Below the pieces are notes generated by a model. That model was not told where the DNA came from, searched no databases, and was given only the letters and a program-made list of their open reading frames with translations. Positions 17,380-25,035 of a stretch of DNA of 64,000 bases are shown piece after piece; the first letter of the stretch is position 1; the number at the start of each line of letters is the position of its first letter. The stretch is from Massilia sp. IC2-278. GTDB taxonomy: Bacteria; Pseudomonadota; Gammaproteobacteria; Burkholderiales; Burkholderiaceae_D. The DNA lies in the NCBI RefSeq assembly GCF_020708045.1, contig NZ_JAJFES010000020.1, forward strand, positions 1 to 64,000. The letters run 5' to 3'. The position numbers were made by a program, and so were the translations under genes.

Positions 17380-17826
17380 TCAGCGCAGGCGGATCTCGGC
17401 CACCATCTCATGGTTGCAGTCGATCCCGACCTCCACGAAGCCGAAGCTGCGATAAAAGGCGCTGGCGCGCTCGTTGCGTGGGTGGTAGCAGATGTTGATC
17501 AGCGCCACGTCGGGCTGGGCCTTGATCTCCGCGATCAGCAGCTCCATCGCGCGCCGCCCGATCCCCTGCGACTGCAGCGGATAGTCGACCATGAAGCGGT
17601 AGATGCCGTAGCAGCCGGGCCGGCCGTCGTCCTCGCGATTGTAGAGCGCAAAGCCGACCGGGCGCTCGTCCTGGTAGATCGCGCGCGGCACGAACACGTC
17701 GTAGAACCTGGCCTGCGCGATCGAATAGGCATTCGAGTGCAGCAGGTCGCGCTGGTGCTCGGGCAGCTCCATGTCCATCAGCGCCTCGAAGTTGTCTTCG
17801 GTGACGTCGCGCAGACTGATCGTCAT
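17380..17826 (-). CDS. GNAT-family N-acetyltransferase
   Basis: A 148-residue single-domain GNAT enzyme. It begins ISLRDVTEDNFEALMDMEL, and motif A (acetyl-CoA pyrophosphate loop) is LQSQGIGRRAMELL near 83-96. Motif B is ERASAFYRSFGFVEVG near 118-133. The pattern resembles spermidine/diamine acetyltransferases (BltD/PaiA-like), which transfer acetyl from acetyl-CoA to an amine, but the substrate cannot be fixed from sequence. I chose the ATG at 17826. It lies 47 bases after the SMI1-type gene and in the same direction. Confidence 0.85.
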   Translation of the reverse strand: MTISLRDVTEDNFEALMDMELPEHQRDLLHSNAYSIAQARFYDVFVPRAIYQDERPVGFALYNREDDGRPGCYGIYRFMVDYPLQSQGIGRRAMELLIAEIKAQPDVALINICYHPRNERASAFYRSFGFVEVGIDCNHEMVAEIRLR

Positions 17827-17873
17827 ACCGGCATTGCCTTCATTCGAATCACGTACCATGAGTCGCGCACCAT

Positions 17874-18452
17874 TCATGCGTCCGATACATCGACAATGCC
17901 GCCATAGTCGTCGGAGTAGACATACTGCCCCGCCAGCACCGCTTGCACATACCGTGCAAAAAGGCCGAGGAAGCGATCCGCCATCCGCTCCCGCTCCGCA
18001 CTGTCGTGCCACATGGTGATGACCTGGCCGGACCTGCCGCCCACGCCCGGATCGAGATCGAGACACAGGTGATTGCCGCCGCCATCATGCGTGACCGGAA
18101 TCCACCGGCGGTTCCACCAGTCGCTCTTGATACCGGCTTGTGGTTCCGATGAAAAACCCTCGAAGGTATCCGAATCGAGCAGCTCGGCCCAGATTGCCCA
18201 TTGCTCGCCTACTTCCTCCGCGGGCAGGAACTCCCAGCCACACAGCATGGGGCCACAGTCGGCCTGTCCATTGTGGATCTTCAGGCAGGCGACATAGTCG
18301 TCGGGAAGCGTCACGTTCAGGCGTTCTTCCAGGGCACGGATCTGCGCGTCCGTCGCCGGCCCCTGCAAGGCGTGCAAGCCTTCAGGCCAATGCTCGGCGA
18401 GCCAGGTTTCGTACGCCGTCCAGAGGTCACGCATTTCCCGTTCTGTCGTCAT
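17874..18452 (-). CDS. SMI1/KNR4-family protein
   Basis: A 192-residue cytoplasmic protein. The SMI1/KNR4 fold is shown by ATDAQIRALEERLNVTLPDDYVACLKIHNGQ near 35-64, followed by WIPVTHDGGGNHLCLDLDP near 120, a hallmark of the family. In bacteria this fold is used by many immunity proteins of contact-dependent toxins, and also by regulators of cell-wall functions in fungi. No toxin gene with an Rhs, YD or LXG design lies in the window, so it is an orphan here. It starts 13 bases after the glucokinase-regulator stop, so the two may be co-transcribed. Function not known. Confidence 0.85.
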   Translation of the reverse strand: MTTEREMRDLWTAYETWLAEHWPEGLHALQGPATDAQIRALEERLNVTLPDDYVACLKIHNGQADCGPMLCGWEFLPAEEVGEQWAIWAELLDSDTFEGFSSEPQAGIKSDWWNRRWIPVTHDGGGNHLCLDLDPGVGGRSGQVITMWHDSAERERMADRFLGLFARYVQAVLAGQYVYSDDYGGIVDVSDA

Positions 18453-18465
18453 GTTTTCTCTCCGA

Positions 18466-20325
18466 TCAAACATCCAGGTGCGAAATGAGCAGCCTGCGCT
18501 TCTCGATGTCGCCGTTCTCGCCGGCCTGGTCGCCCAGCGAAATGCCGACCGCCATGATGTCGATGAGGAGCAGCTGCAAAATGCGCGAGATCATCGACAG
18601 GAAGGTCGTGCTGTCCTCGGTGTGGTCGACCGCCAGGCAGACATTCGCCTTTTTCGCCAGCGCCGACTTGCTGCTGGTGATGGCGATCACGCTGGCGCCG
18701 GCGGCGCGCGCCGCGTCCACCGCGCTCAAGAGCTCGGGCGCCTGGCCGGCTGTGGAAATGGCCACCACCACGTCGCCCGGCTGCAGCAGTTCGGCCGCCA
18801 GCTGGAACAAATGGGCGTCGCCATGCGCCGTGGTCGGGATGCGGAAGCGGAAGAACTTGTGCTGGCCGTCCAGCGCCACCACGCGCGCGTTACCCATCGC
18901 GTAGAACTCGACCTTGTTGGCGCGGCGCAGCAGTTCGATGGCGCGGTCGATGGCGTGCACGTCCAGCCCGTCGCGGAACTTCAGGATCGCCGACACGGTG
19001 TTGTCGATCACCTTGGCCGACAAATCGTGGGTGCTGTCGCTCATGCGCACCTGGCTGTGGCGCACCGGGATCGAGCCGGTCAGGCTGCCGGCGAACTTGA
19101 GCTTGAATTCGGCCAGGCCCTGGAAGCCGAGCGAGCGGCAGAAGCGGATCACGGTTGGCTGGCTCACGTCCGCCAGGCGCGCGATCTCGGCGATCGGCTC
19201 GGACAGCACCTTGCGTGGATGCTCCAGCACCAGGCTTGCTACGCGCTGCTCGGCCGGCGACAGCTCGTGCTGCAGGTGCTGCACACGCTCCATCAGCGTG
19301 TTGGCACCGCTGCGCCCGCGCAGGTGTTCCGACAAAATCGTCGACACGCCGCGCAGGGCCGGGTTCGGCGTCATGATGACGTAGGTCGGGATTTGCGCCA
19401 GATAGTCGGTGAAGCGCCCCTTGGCCTCGAAGCGCGCGCGGAACGGCGACGTGGCGAACCACTGCGCGATGCGCGGCACGATGCCGCCGCCGATGAAGAT
19501 GCCGCCGAATGCGCCTAGCGTCACGGCCAGGTTCGCCGCCGCACCGCCCAGCATGCCGGCGAAGCACTCCAGCACTTCGAGACAGAGCGTATCGTTTTCT
19601 TCGAGTGCGCAGCTGACGATTTCCGCCGCGGTACGGGCTGGCGCCGTGGCCTGCACGCCGTTGCGTTCGGCCAGCGCCCGGTACACCAGTTCCATGCCGG
19701 GGCCGGACAGGATGCGCTCGTTCGACACGTGCGGCCACTCGCGCCAGGCGTACTGCAGGATCGCGAACTCGCGCTCGTCGGCCGGGGCGAAGTTCACGTG
19801 GCCGCCTTCGCTGCCCAGGGTGATGAAACCGTCGGCGGTCGGGATCACGCCGGATACGCCCAGGCCGGTGCCGGCGCCGAGTACGCCCGCCACCGCATGC
19901 GGCGCAGGTTTGCCGCCGCCCACCTGCAGCACGTCGCCGGCCTGCAACCCCGGCAGCGCCATTGCCAGCGCCGTGAAGTCGTTGACGATCAGGAGGGTCG
20001 ACCAGCCCATGGTGCGGCGCACCTCGTCGGTCGAGAACTGCCAGTCGCGGTTCGTCATGCGCACCAGGTCGCCGCTGATCGGATTGGCCATGGCAAAGGC
20101 CGCGTGCGCGATGCGCTCGCCGCCATGCTCGTTCAGGTAGGCGTTCAGCAGCGGCACGATGCCGCTGAATGCGTCGCAGCGCAGGACCGCGGTCTGGCGC
20201 AGCACGCCGGGCGCCGTCTCGAGCGCAAAGCGGGCATGGGTGGCGCCGATGTCGGCCAGCAGGCGCGGACCATCGGCGTAGGAAGCACGGCTGGATTGTT
20301 TGTCGTTGTCTGGTACGGTGCTCAT
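18466..20325 (-). CDS. glk: Bifunctional glucokinase / RpiR-HexR-type regulator (copy 2)
   Basis: A 619-residue paralogue of the protein at 782-2644, with the same three domains: glucokinase (ADIGATHARFALE, VNDFTALAMA, GAGTGLGVSG), RpiR winged helix and SIS domain. The recognition helix VSQPTVIRFCRSLGF is identical in both, so both should bind the same operators. Differences cluster in the kinase N-terminus and in the SIS domain (for example ISTAGQAPELL against ISKSGQVPELL), which could change ligand response. Unlike copy 1 it stands alone, apart from an SMI1-type gene 13 bases downstream. Its leader holds three 11-base direct repeats. It would make glucose 6-phosphate and act as a transcription factor; whether both functions remain in both copies is not shown by sequence. 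Confidence 0.93.
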   Translation of the reverse strand: MSTVPDNDKQSSRASYADGPRLLADIGATHARFALETAPGVLRQTAVLRCDAFSGIVPLLNAYLNEHGGERIAHAAFAMANPISGDLVRMTNRDWQFSTDEVRRTMGWSTLLIVNDFTALAMALPGLQAGDVLQVGGGKPAPHAVAGVLGAGTGLGVSGVIPTADGFITLGSEGGHVNFAPADEREFAILQYAWREWPHVSNERILSGPGMELVYRALAERNGVQATAPARTAAEIVSCALEENDTLCLEVLECFAGMLGGAAANLAVTLGAFGGIFIGGGIVPRIAQWFATSPFRARFEAKGRFTDYLAQIPTYVIMTPNPALRGVSTILSEHLRGRSGANTLMERVQHLQHELSPAEQRVASLVLEHPRKVLSEPIAEIARLADVSQPTVIRFCRSLGFQGLAEFKLKFAGSLTGSIPVRHSQVRMSDSTHDLSAKVIDNTVSAILKFRDGLDVHAIDRAIELLRRANKVEFYAMGNARVVALDGQHKFFRFRIPTTAHGDAHLFQLAAELLQPGDVVVAISTAGQAPELLSAVDAARAAGASVIAITSSKSALAKKANVCLAVDHTEDSTTFLSMISRILQLLLIDIMAVGISLGDQAGENGDIEKRRLLISHLDV

Positions 20326-20358
20326 GTCGTGCTTGAATGCTGAAATTCAGCCGGGGTT

Positions 20359-20391
20359 CGGCTGGTATACGGCTGATATACGGCTGGGATA
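20359..20391. repeat. Three 11-bp direct repeats in glk copy 2 leader
   Basis: CGGCTGGTATA, CGGCTGATATA and CGGCTGGGATA follow each other without a gap, 34 bases before the start codon of glk copy 2. The 11-base period puts them on one face of the helix, as for OmpR/PhoB-type regulator sites. On the minus strand they contain TATA-like -10 elements. Confidence 0.6.
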
Positions 20392-20471
20392 CCTCCGGAG
20401 GCGCACAGGATAGCATTGTTTGATTGCTACCAGATGGGTATCTGCTGGCCGCCGCGCCGGCGGCCGTCGCG

Positions 20472-21314
20472 TCAACGCTTCTGCTCGCAGGCGTGGGTGG
20501 CCTCGGTCTTGTTGCGCGCACTCACATGGGTCAGCGCTCCGGCGCCATCGTAGATGAGCTGGGCCGTGCTCTGGTCGGCCATGATCACGCTCAGCGACAT
20601 GCTCTCGCCGGCCTCGTCGAAGCTCACCATCTCGGTGGCGGCAAGCTTCATGTCGTACGCTGTGTCGCCGATCCGGATCACGCTGCCGTCGATCCCGACG
20701 TCGACATCGCGCACCACCATCATGTTCGCAAGGTCGCGGCAGCCGACGGTCTGCTTCTTCCCGTTGATCAGGCCGGCCAGCGCCTGGTGCAGCGGCTGGC
20801 TGTTCAGCTTGTCGGTGCCGCCGACCTTGCTGCACATGAGTCCCGTGTTCTCGCGTTCGATGCTCACCGTGCCGCCGTCGAGCGAAGACACGTTCAGGAA
20901 CCCGTCTTTCTCCGGCCGCATGGCGAACATCGCGCTCGTGCCGTACGCCCCCTTGTCGTCGCGCACCCGCATCAGCGAGACCTTCGGCGCTTCGCCGAAA
21001 TCGAGCGCAAGACCGTTCGACGCGGCCTTGCCGTCGGCACCGACGGTAATCGTGGCCTCGGTCCTGGCCAGGTCGGGCTTGCGCATGCACGAACCGCTGT
21101 AGCTGCCGGCCACCAGCGGGCCGAGGACCGGCCAGTACTGTATCCGGGGCGGCGGCGGCGCCGGCGCATCGTCGGCCGGCGCGCTCTTGCCCTCCGCCGT
21201 GGCTTCGGCCTGTGCCTGGGCATCCTCGGCGGCGGTGTCGTCCTTGTCCTTGCTGCAGGCGGACAGCAGCAGGGAAAGCATCAGGGCGGACAACAAGGCG
21301 GTGCGACGGATCAT
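20472..21314 (-). CDS. Putative lipoprotein of unknown function
   Basis: A 280-residue protein with a signal peptide and lipobox (LLLSAC), so lipid-anchored and facing the periplasm. An acidic, alanine-rich linker (about 20-60) is followed by a region that begins RIQYWPVLGPLVAGSYSGSC and continues to a Cys near the C-terminus (ATHACEQKR). Several Cys residues after the linker could form disulfides. I do not recognise a catalytic motif. The start ATG at 21314 has a good GGAGG element. A GC-rich hairpin at 20447-20465 follows the stop without a T-run. No operon partner is clear. Confidence 0.75.
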   Translation of the reverse strand: MIRRTALLSALMLSLLLSACSKDKDDTAAEDAQAQAEATAEGKSAPADDAPAPPPPRIQYWPVLGPLVAGSYSGSCMRKPDLARTEATITVGADGKAASNGLALDFGEAPKVSLMRVRDDKGAYGTSAMFAMRPEKDGFLNVSSLDGGTVSIERENTGLMCSKVGGTDKLNSQPLHQALAGLINGKKQTVGCRDLANMMVVRDVDVGIDGSVIRIGDTAYDMKLAATEMVSFDEAGESMSLSVIMADQSTAQLIYDGAGALTHVSARNKTEATHACEQKR

Positions 21315-21411
21315 GGGACCTCCAATGGATGAGGACCGTACGCTAGCATGAGGATTGAATTTCTTGCAACTGGCAACCCTGACTGGACATGGCCAGTCGG
21401 TTGCCTCCGGC

Positions 21412-22047
21412 TCAACGCGGATAGATGAATCCGGTCCGGATATCCATCGGCACCAGCCCCTTCCCCTCGCGCACCATCAGGCGCTGCGGCGGTTCCTCGC
21501 CGGCCAGCGCGCGCCACACCACGGGCAGGCCCTCGCCCTTGCGCAGCAGCTCGTCGCTGCGCTCGAACACGTTGCCGCAGCCGGTAGCCTTGACCAGGGC
21601 CTGCACGATCGCCACCCGCCACAGATCGGCGGCGCCAGAGTTGAACTGGCACACCAGGTAACCCTCCGCGCCGCCATAGCCGTGCACCAGCAGGCCCGGC
21701 AAGCCGTCCTTGTCGCCATCGGCCAGCAGCACCAGTGCTTGCGGATCGGCCGTGCGCCAGGCCGTCAGGCGGCGCTCGACGGCTGCCTGCACGCGGCGCT
21801 TGATCAGCGCGTGGTCGATCGGCTCATCCTCGCGCAGGGTCCAGACGCGCGCGGCGATCTGCGATTTGGCGTTGTAGGCGGCGCGCGCCAGGAACTGGCG
21901 CGACGAGGATTGCACGACGGCGGTGGCGCCCGGCTTGTTGCGCTCCTGCGGCCTGCCGTCGACCTTTTCGATGGCGGACAGGTAGATCCAGGGGTCGCCG
22001 GCAAGGATGGACTTTTCCTTGCCCTGTTTGATGGTGATGATGAGCAT
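21412..22047 (-). CDS. RlmI-like protein lacking its methyltransferase domain
   Basis: A 211-residue protein that matches only the N-terminal half of RlmI-type 23S rRNA cytosine methyltransferases. Residues about 1-75 are the PUA domain (IKQGKEKSILAGDPWIYLSA). Residues about 95-205 are the EEHEE-like middle domain (LLADGDKDGLPGLLVHGYG ... NVFERSDELLRKGEGLPVVW). The reading frame stops at DIRTGFIYPR, where the family continues with TGFYLDQR and then the SAM-binding fold of about 180 residues. The next 97 bases lead directly to the start of the lipoprotein gene, and I find no remnant of the catalytic half. It could be a decayed gene or a stand-alone RNA-binding protein. The codons look intact. 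Confidence 0.8.
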   Translation of the reverse strand: MLIITIKQGKEKSILAGDPWIYLSAIEKVDGRPQERNKPGATAVVQSSSRQFLARAAYNAKSQIAARVWTLREDEPIDHALIKRRVQAAVERRLTAWRTADPQALVLLADGDKDGLPGLLVHGYGGAEGYLVCQFNSGAADLWRVAIVQALVKATGCGNVFERSDELLRKGEGLPVVWRALAGEEPPQRLMVREGKGLVPMDIRTGFIYPR

Positions 22048-22118
22048 GTGCGGCTTTCGTGGGCGGGGGCGACATGATACAGCAAGCCGCCGCCCCTGCC
22101 TTCAGCTTATCTTACCCT

Positions 22119-23156
22119 TTACTTCGGCGCAGCCAGGCCCTTGAGCAGCGCTTCGTGGAAGGCCTTCGGGTCCTGCATCTGCGGCGCGTGGCCCATCTCC
22201 GGGAAGGTGACCAGGGTCGCCTTCGGAATCGCCTTGACCGTCTTCTGCGCCAGCTCCGGGTAATTGCCCAGCTTCGGCCGCAGGGCTTCGGGCGCCGCGT
22301 CCTTGCCGATGGCGGTGGTGTCCTTCAGGCCGATCAGCAGCAGGGTCGGCATCTTCAGCAACGGGAATTCGTAGACCACCGGCTGGGTATAGATCATGTC
22401 GTACAGCAGGGCCGAATTCCAGGCCACGATCTCCTTGCCCTTGCCGCGGTACATCCCGGCCAGCATCTGCACCCAGGGTTCGTATTCCGGCTTCCAGGTG
22501 TTCACGTAATAGGTCGATTTTTCGTAGTTGCGGATCTTCTCGGCCGTGGTCTGCAGCTCGCGCCCGTACCATTTATCGACGCCGAGCGAGGGCACGCCCA
22601 GCGCCTTCCAGTCTTCCAGCCCGATCGGATTGACCAGTACCAGCTGCTCGGTCAGCTGCGGGAACATCAGGCCATAGCGCGTGGCCAGCATGCCGCCGGT
22701 GGAGTGGCCGAGGATGGTGGCGTTCTTCACGCCGATCGATTCCAGCAGCGCGCGCGTGTTCTCGGCCAGTTGCTGGAAGGTGTACTGGTAATGCTGGGGC
22801 TTGCTCGACTTGCAGAAGCCCACCTGGTCCGGCACCACCACGCGGTAGCCGGCGCCGCTGAGCGCATCCATGCTCGCCTTCCAGGTGGCGCCGCAGAAGT
22901 TCTTGCCGTGCATGAGGACCACCGTGCGGCCGTTGGCCTTGCCTTGCGCCGCGATGTCCATGTAGGCCATGTGCAGCTTCACGCCCTGCGAGGTGAAGTT
23001 GAACTGCTTGACCGGCGCCGGGTAGTCGAAGCCTTCGAGCTCGGGGCCGTAGGCCGGTTCATCAGCAGGCGCGGCCGCATGGGCGCCGGCGGCGGACAGG
23101 GACAGCGCGGCGGTGCAGGCAAAGTAGGCAATGCGATGGGCGAAGGCAGGCTTCAT
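22119..23156 (-). CDS. Secreted alpha/beta hydrolase
   Basis: A 345-residue protein with a signal peptide (MKPAFAHRIAYFACTAALSLSAAGAHA), so periplasmic or secreted. The alpha/beta-hydrolase fold shows an oxyanion region VVLMHGKNFCGATW, the nucleophile Ser in GHSTGGM near residue 158, a likely acid in LIGLKDTT near 284 and the catalytic His in MGHAPQM near 325. The substrate is not known; relatives are annotated as epoxide hydrolases, lactonases or esterases. I chose the ATG at 23156 because the longer frame puts a polar extension before the signal peptide. It shares its upstream region with the divergent phosphatase gene, whose Pho-box lies about 80 bases away, so phosphate control is possible but unproven. 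Confidence 0.85.
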   Translation of the reverse strand: MKPAFAHRIAYFACTAALSLSAAGAHAAAPADEPAYGPELEGFDYPAPVKQFNFTSQGVKLHMAYMDIAAQGKANGRTVVLMHGKNFCGATWKASMDALSGAGYRVVVPDQVGFCKSSKPQHYQYTFQQLAENTRALLESIGVKNATILGHSTGGMLATRYGLMFPQLTEQLVLVNPIGLEDWKALGVPSLGVDKWYGRELQTTAEKIRNYEKSTYYVNTWKPEYEPWVQMLAGMYRGKGKEIVAWNSALLYDMIYTQPVVYEFPLLKMPTLLLIGLKDTTAIGKDAAPEALRPKLGNYPELAQKTVKAIPKATLVTFPEMGHAPQMQDPKAFHEALLKGLAAPK

Positions 23157-23236
23157 GGCGGTCCTCATGTGGTCGAATGCGCAAAGTCTAGTCGAGATTG
23201 GCGATGCATGTGTTTCGCTGCTCAACCGTGCCGGGC

Positions 23237-23270
23237 CTGTCATGGTGCCGTCACATGCCGTCATTACGAT
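23237..23270 (+). promoter_or_regulatory. Pho-box promoter of phosphatase gene
   Basis: CTGTCAT (23237-23243), four bases, then CCGTCAC (23248-23254) fit the PhoB direct-repeat consensus with an 11-base period. A further CCGTCAT follows at 23258. A TACGAT hexamer at 23265-23270 begins 10 bases after the second repeat, the usual place of the -10 in PhoB-activated promoters. The start codon is at 23303. Confidence 0.7.
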
Positions 23271-23302
23271 GACCGATCGTCCACTTTTTCGGCCTGCACC
23301 TT

Positions 23303-24961
23303 ATGTCCACCCTGCCCTCCCTTGCCAGACGCGTGCTGGCCTTTTCCGTCTTCGCCGTGACTGCCGTCCACGCCGCGCCCGCCCCTTCCGCGCCGAAACT
23401 GGTGCTGGTGCTGGCCGTCGACGGTTTGCCGGCCGAGCAGCTGCAGCGCTACCGCGGCCAGTTCGGTCAGGGCGGCTTGCGCCGCCTGATGGACGATGGC
23501 GCGGTGTTCGCCAATGCGCACCAGGCCCACGGCGTTACCGTGACGGCGGTCGGCCATGCCGCCATCCTGTCCGGCGCCTACCCCTACCAGCATGGCATCA
23601 TCGGCAACAACTGGATCGACCCGGTCTCGAAGACCTCGGTCTACTGCACCGACGACGCCGCTCATACCTACATCGGCGAAGAAACCAAGCCGAACGACGG
23701 CACCTCGCCCGCACGCCTGCGCGTGGACACCCTGGGCGACCAGCTGCGCTATGCCAGCGGCAACCGGGCCAAGGTGATTGCCGTCTCGGGCAAGGACCGC
23801 GGCGCCATCCTGCTGGCCGGGAAGACCGGCACCGCCTACATGTACATGGACAAGACCGGCAACTTCGCCTCGAGCACCTGGTACATGGCGGCGCATCCGC
23901 AATGGGTGCAGCAATACCAGGCCGCCCGCCCGCAGGACCGCTACTACGGCAAGACCTGGAAGCCGCTGCTGGCCGATGCGGCCTACGCGGGCGATGCGCC
24001 GGACGAGCTGTTCCCGGCCACGCCGGCCTCGCCGAACCGCTTTCCCTTTTCCTTCTACAGCGACAGCGGCAACATCGACGCCGACTACTTCAACCGCCTG
24101 AAGACCAGCCCCTTCCTCGACGAGCTGACCCTGGAATTCGCACGCGCGGCGGTCGAGGGCGAGCGTCTGGGCGGCACGAGCGGCGTCACCGACCTGCTCG
24201 GCGTAAGCCTGTCCGCGCACGACTACGTCAACCATGCCTACGGCCCCGAAAGCAAGATGTCGCACGACCACCTGCAGCACCTCGACCGCATGCTGGCCGA
24301 TTTCTTCACTTACCTCGACCGCAAGCTCGGCGCCGGCAACGTGCTGGTGGTGCTCACCGCCGACCACGGTTTCCCGAACACGCCGGAATTCGTCAAGGCG
24401 GCGAAGGGCGACGCCGGCCGCGTGAACGCGGGTGCGCTGGTGGCGGCGCTGAACGTGGCGCTGGCGGCGAAATATGGCCACGAGAAGCTCGCGATCGCGC
24501 AGTCGGCGCCGAACTTCCACCTCGACTACGCCGCCATCGACAAGCTGGGCGTGGCGCGCGGCGAGGTCGAGAACACGGCGGCGGCCTTCCTGCGTGCGCA
24601 GGAAGGCGTGGCCGAGGTGTTCACACGCAGCCAGTTCGAGGCGAACGCCACCGGCACCACGCGCATGGGCGTACTGATGCGCCGCGCCTGGCACCGCGAA
24701 CTGTCGGGCGACCTGGTGGTGGTGACCCGGCCGAACTGGTACTTCAGCAGCGGCAGCAGTGGCACCTCGCACGGCTCGCCCTATGCCTACGACACCAACG
24801 TGCCGCTGCTGCTCAGCGGGCGCAAGTGGATCAAGCCGGGCTACTACGGGCAGTATGCGGAAACGGTGGACATCGCGCCGACGCTGGCGAACGTGCTGCG
24901 GCTGCGTCCGCCGGCGGCAAGCGAAGGACGGGTGCTGGTCGAGGCCTTGCAGACGCCTTGA
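23303..24961 (+). CDS. Secreted alkaline phosphatase / phosphodiesterase family protein
   Basis: A 552-residue protein with a signal peptide (cleavage after AVHA). It belongs to the type I phosphodiesterase/nucleotide pyrophosphatase and PafA-like alkaline phosphatase group. First metal Asp is in LVLAVDGLPAEQL near 36. The nucleophile Thr is in HGVTVTAVGHAAILSG (about 75-90), and YPYQHGIIGNNW follows as in the family. Later metal ligands appear in SLSAHDYVNHAYGP near 305 and VVLTADHGFPNTPE near 350. It would free phosphate from monoesters or diesters outside the inner membrane, using zinc. A Pho-box lies in its promoter, which fits induction by phosphate starvation. Its neighbour across the convergent gap is a phosphodiesterase of glycerophosphodiesters. 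Confidence 0.9.
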   Translation: MSTLPSLARRVLAFSVFAVTAVHAAPAPSAPKLVLVLAVDGLPAEQLQRYRGQFGQGGLRRLMDDGAVFANAHQAHGVTVTAVGHAAILSGAYPYQHGIIGNNWIDPVSKTSVYCTDDAAHTYIGEETKPNDGTSPARLRVDTLGDQLRYASGNRAKVIAVSGKDRGAILLAGKTGTAYMYMDKTGNFASSTWYMAAHPQWVQQYQAARPQDRYYGKTWKPLLADAAYAGDAPDELFPATPASPNRFPFSFYSDSGNIDADYFNRLKTSPFLDELTLEFARAAVEGERLGGTSGVTDLLGVSLSAHDYVNHAYGPESKMSHDHLQHLDRMLADFFTYLDRKLGAGNVLVVLTADHGFPNTPEFVKAAKGDAGRVNAGALVAALNVALAAKYGHEKLAIAQSAPNFHLDYAAIDKLGVARGEVENTAAAFLRAQEGVAEVFTRSQFEANATGTTRMGVLMRRAWHRELSGDLVVVTRPNWYFSSGSSGTSHGSPYAYDTNVPLLLSGRKWIKPGYYGQYAETVDIAPTLANVLRLRPPAASEGRVLVEALQTP

Positions 24962-24973
24962 ATAGCTGGAATG

Positions 24974-25035
24974 CGTAGGGTGGACGGCATCAAAGCCTCG
25001 GGGGCCCGCCCACCCGGGTGCAGCCGTCCCCCTAC
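24974..25035. repeat. Partial REP-like inverted repeat
   Basis: GTAGGGTGGACGGC (24975-24988) faces GCCGTCCCCCTAC (25023-25035), with GC-rich sequence between. The right arm overlaps the stop codon of the glycerophosphodiesterase gene. It lies between two convergent 3' ends and may help to end both transcripts. Confidence 0.5.

Noticed and set aside
21311..21411. Frameshifted C-terminal half of RlmI
   Set aside because: No SAM-binding motif is found in any frame after the stop; only about 97 bases remain before the next gene.
23156..23237. Phosphate control of the alpha/beta hydrolase gene
   Set aside because: The Pho-box is oriented toward the phosphatase and no second box faces the hydrolase; kept only as a possibility.
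24974..24988. HexR-type half-sites within REP hairpins (GTAG and CTAC)
   Set aside because: The GTAG and CTAC ends of the REP hairpins have different spacing and are part of a repeat, so they were not counted as operators.
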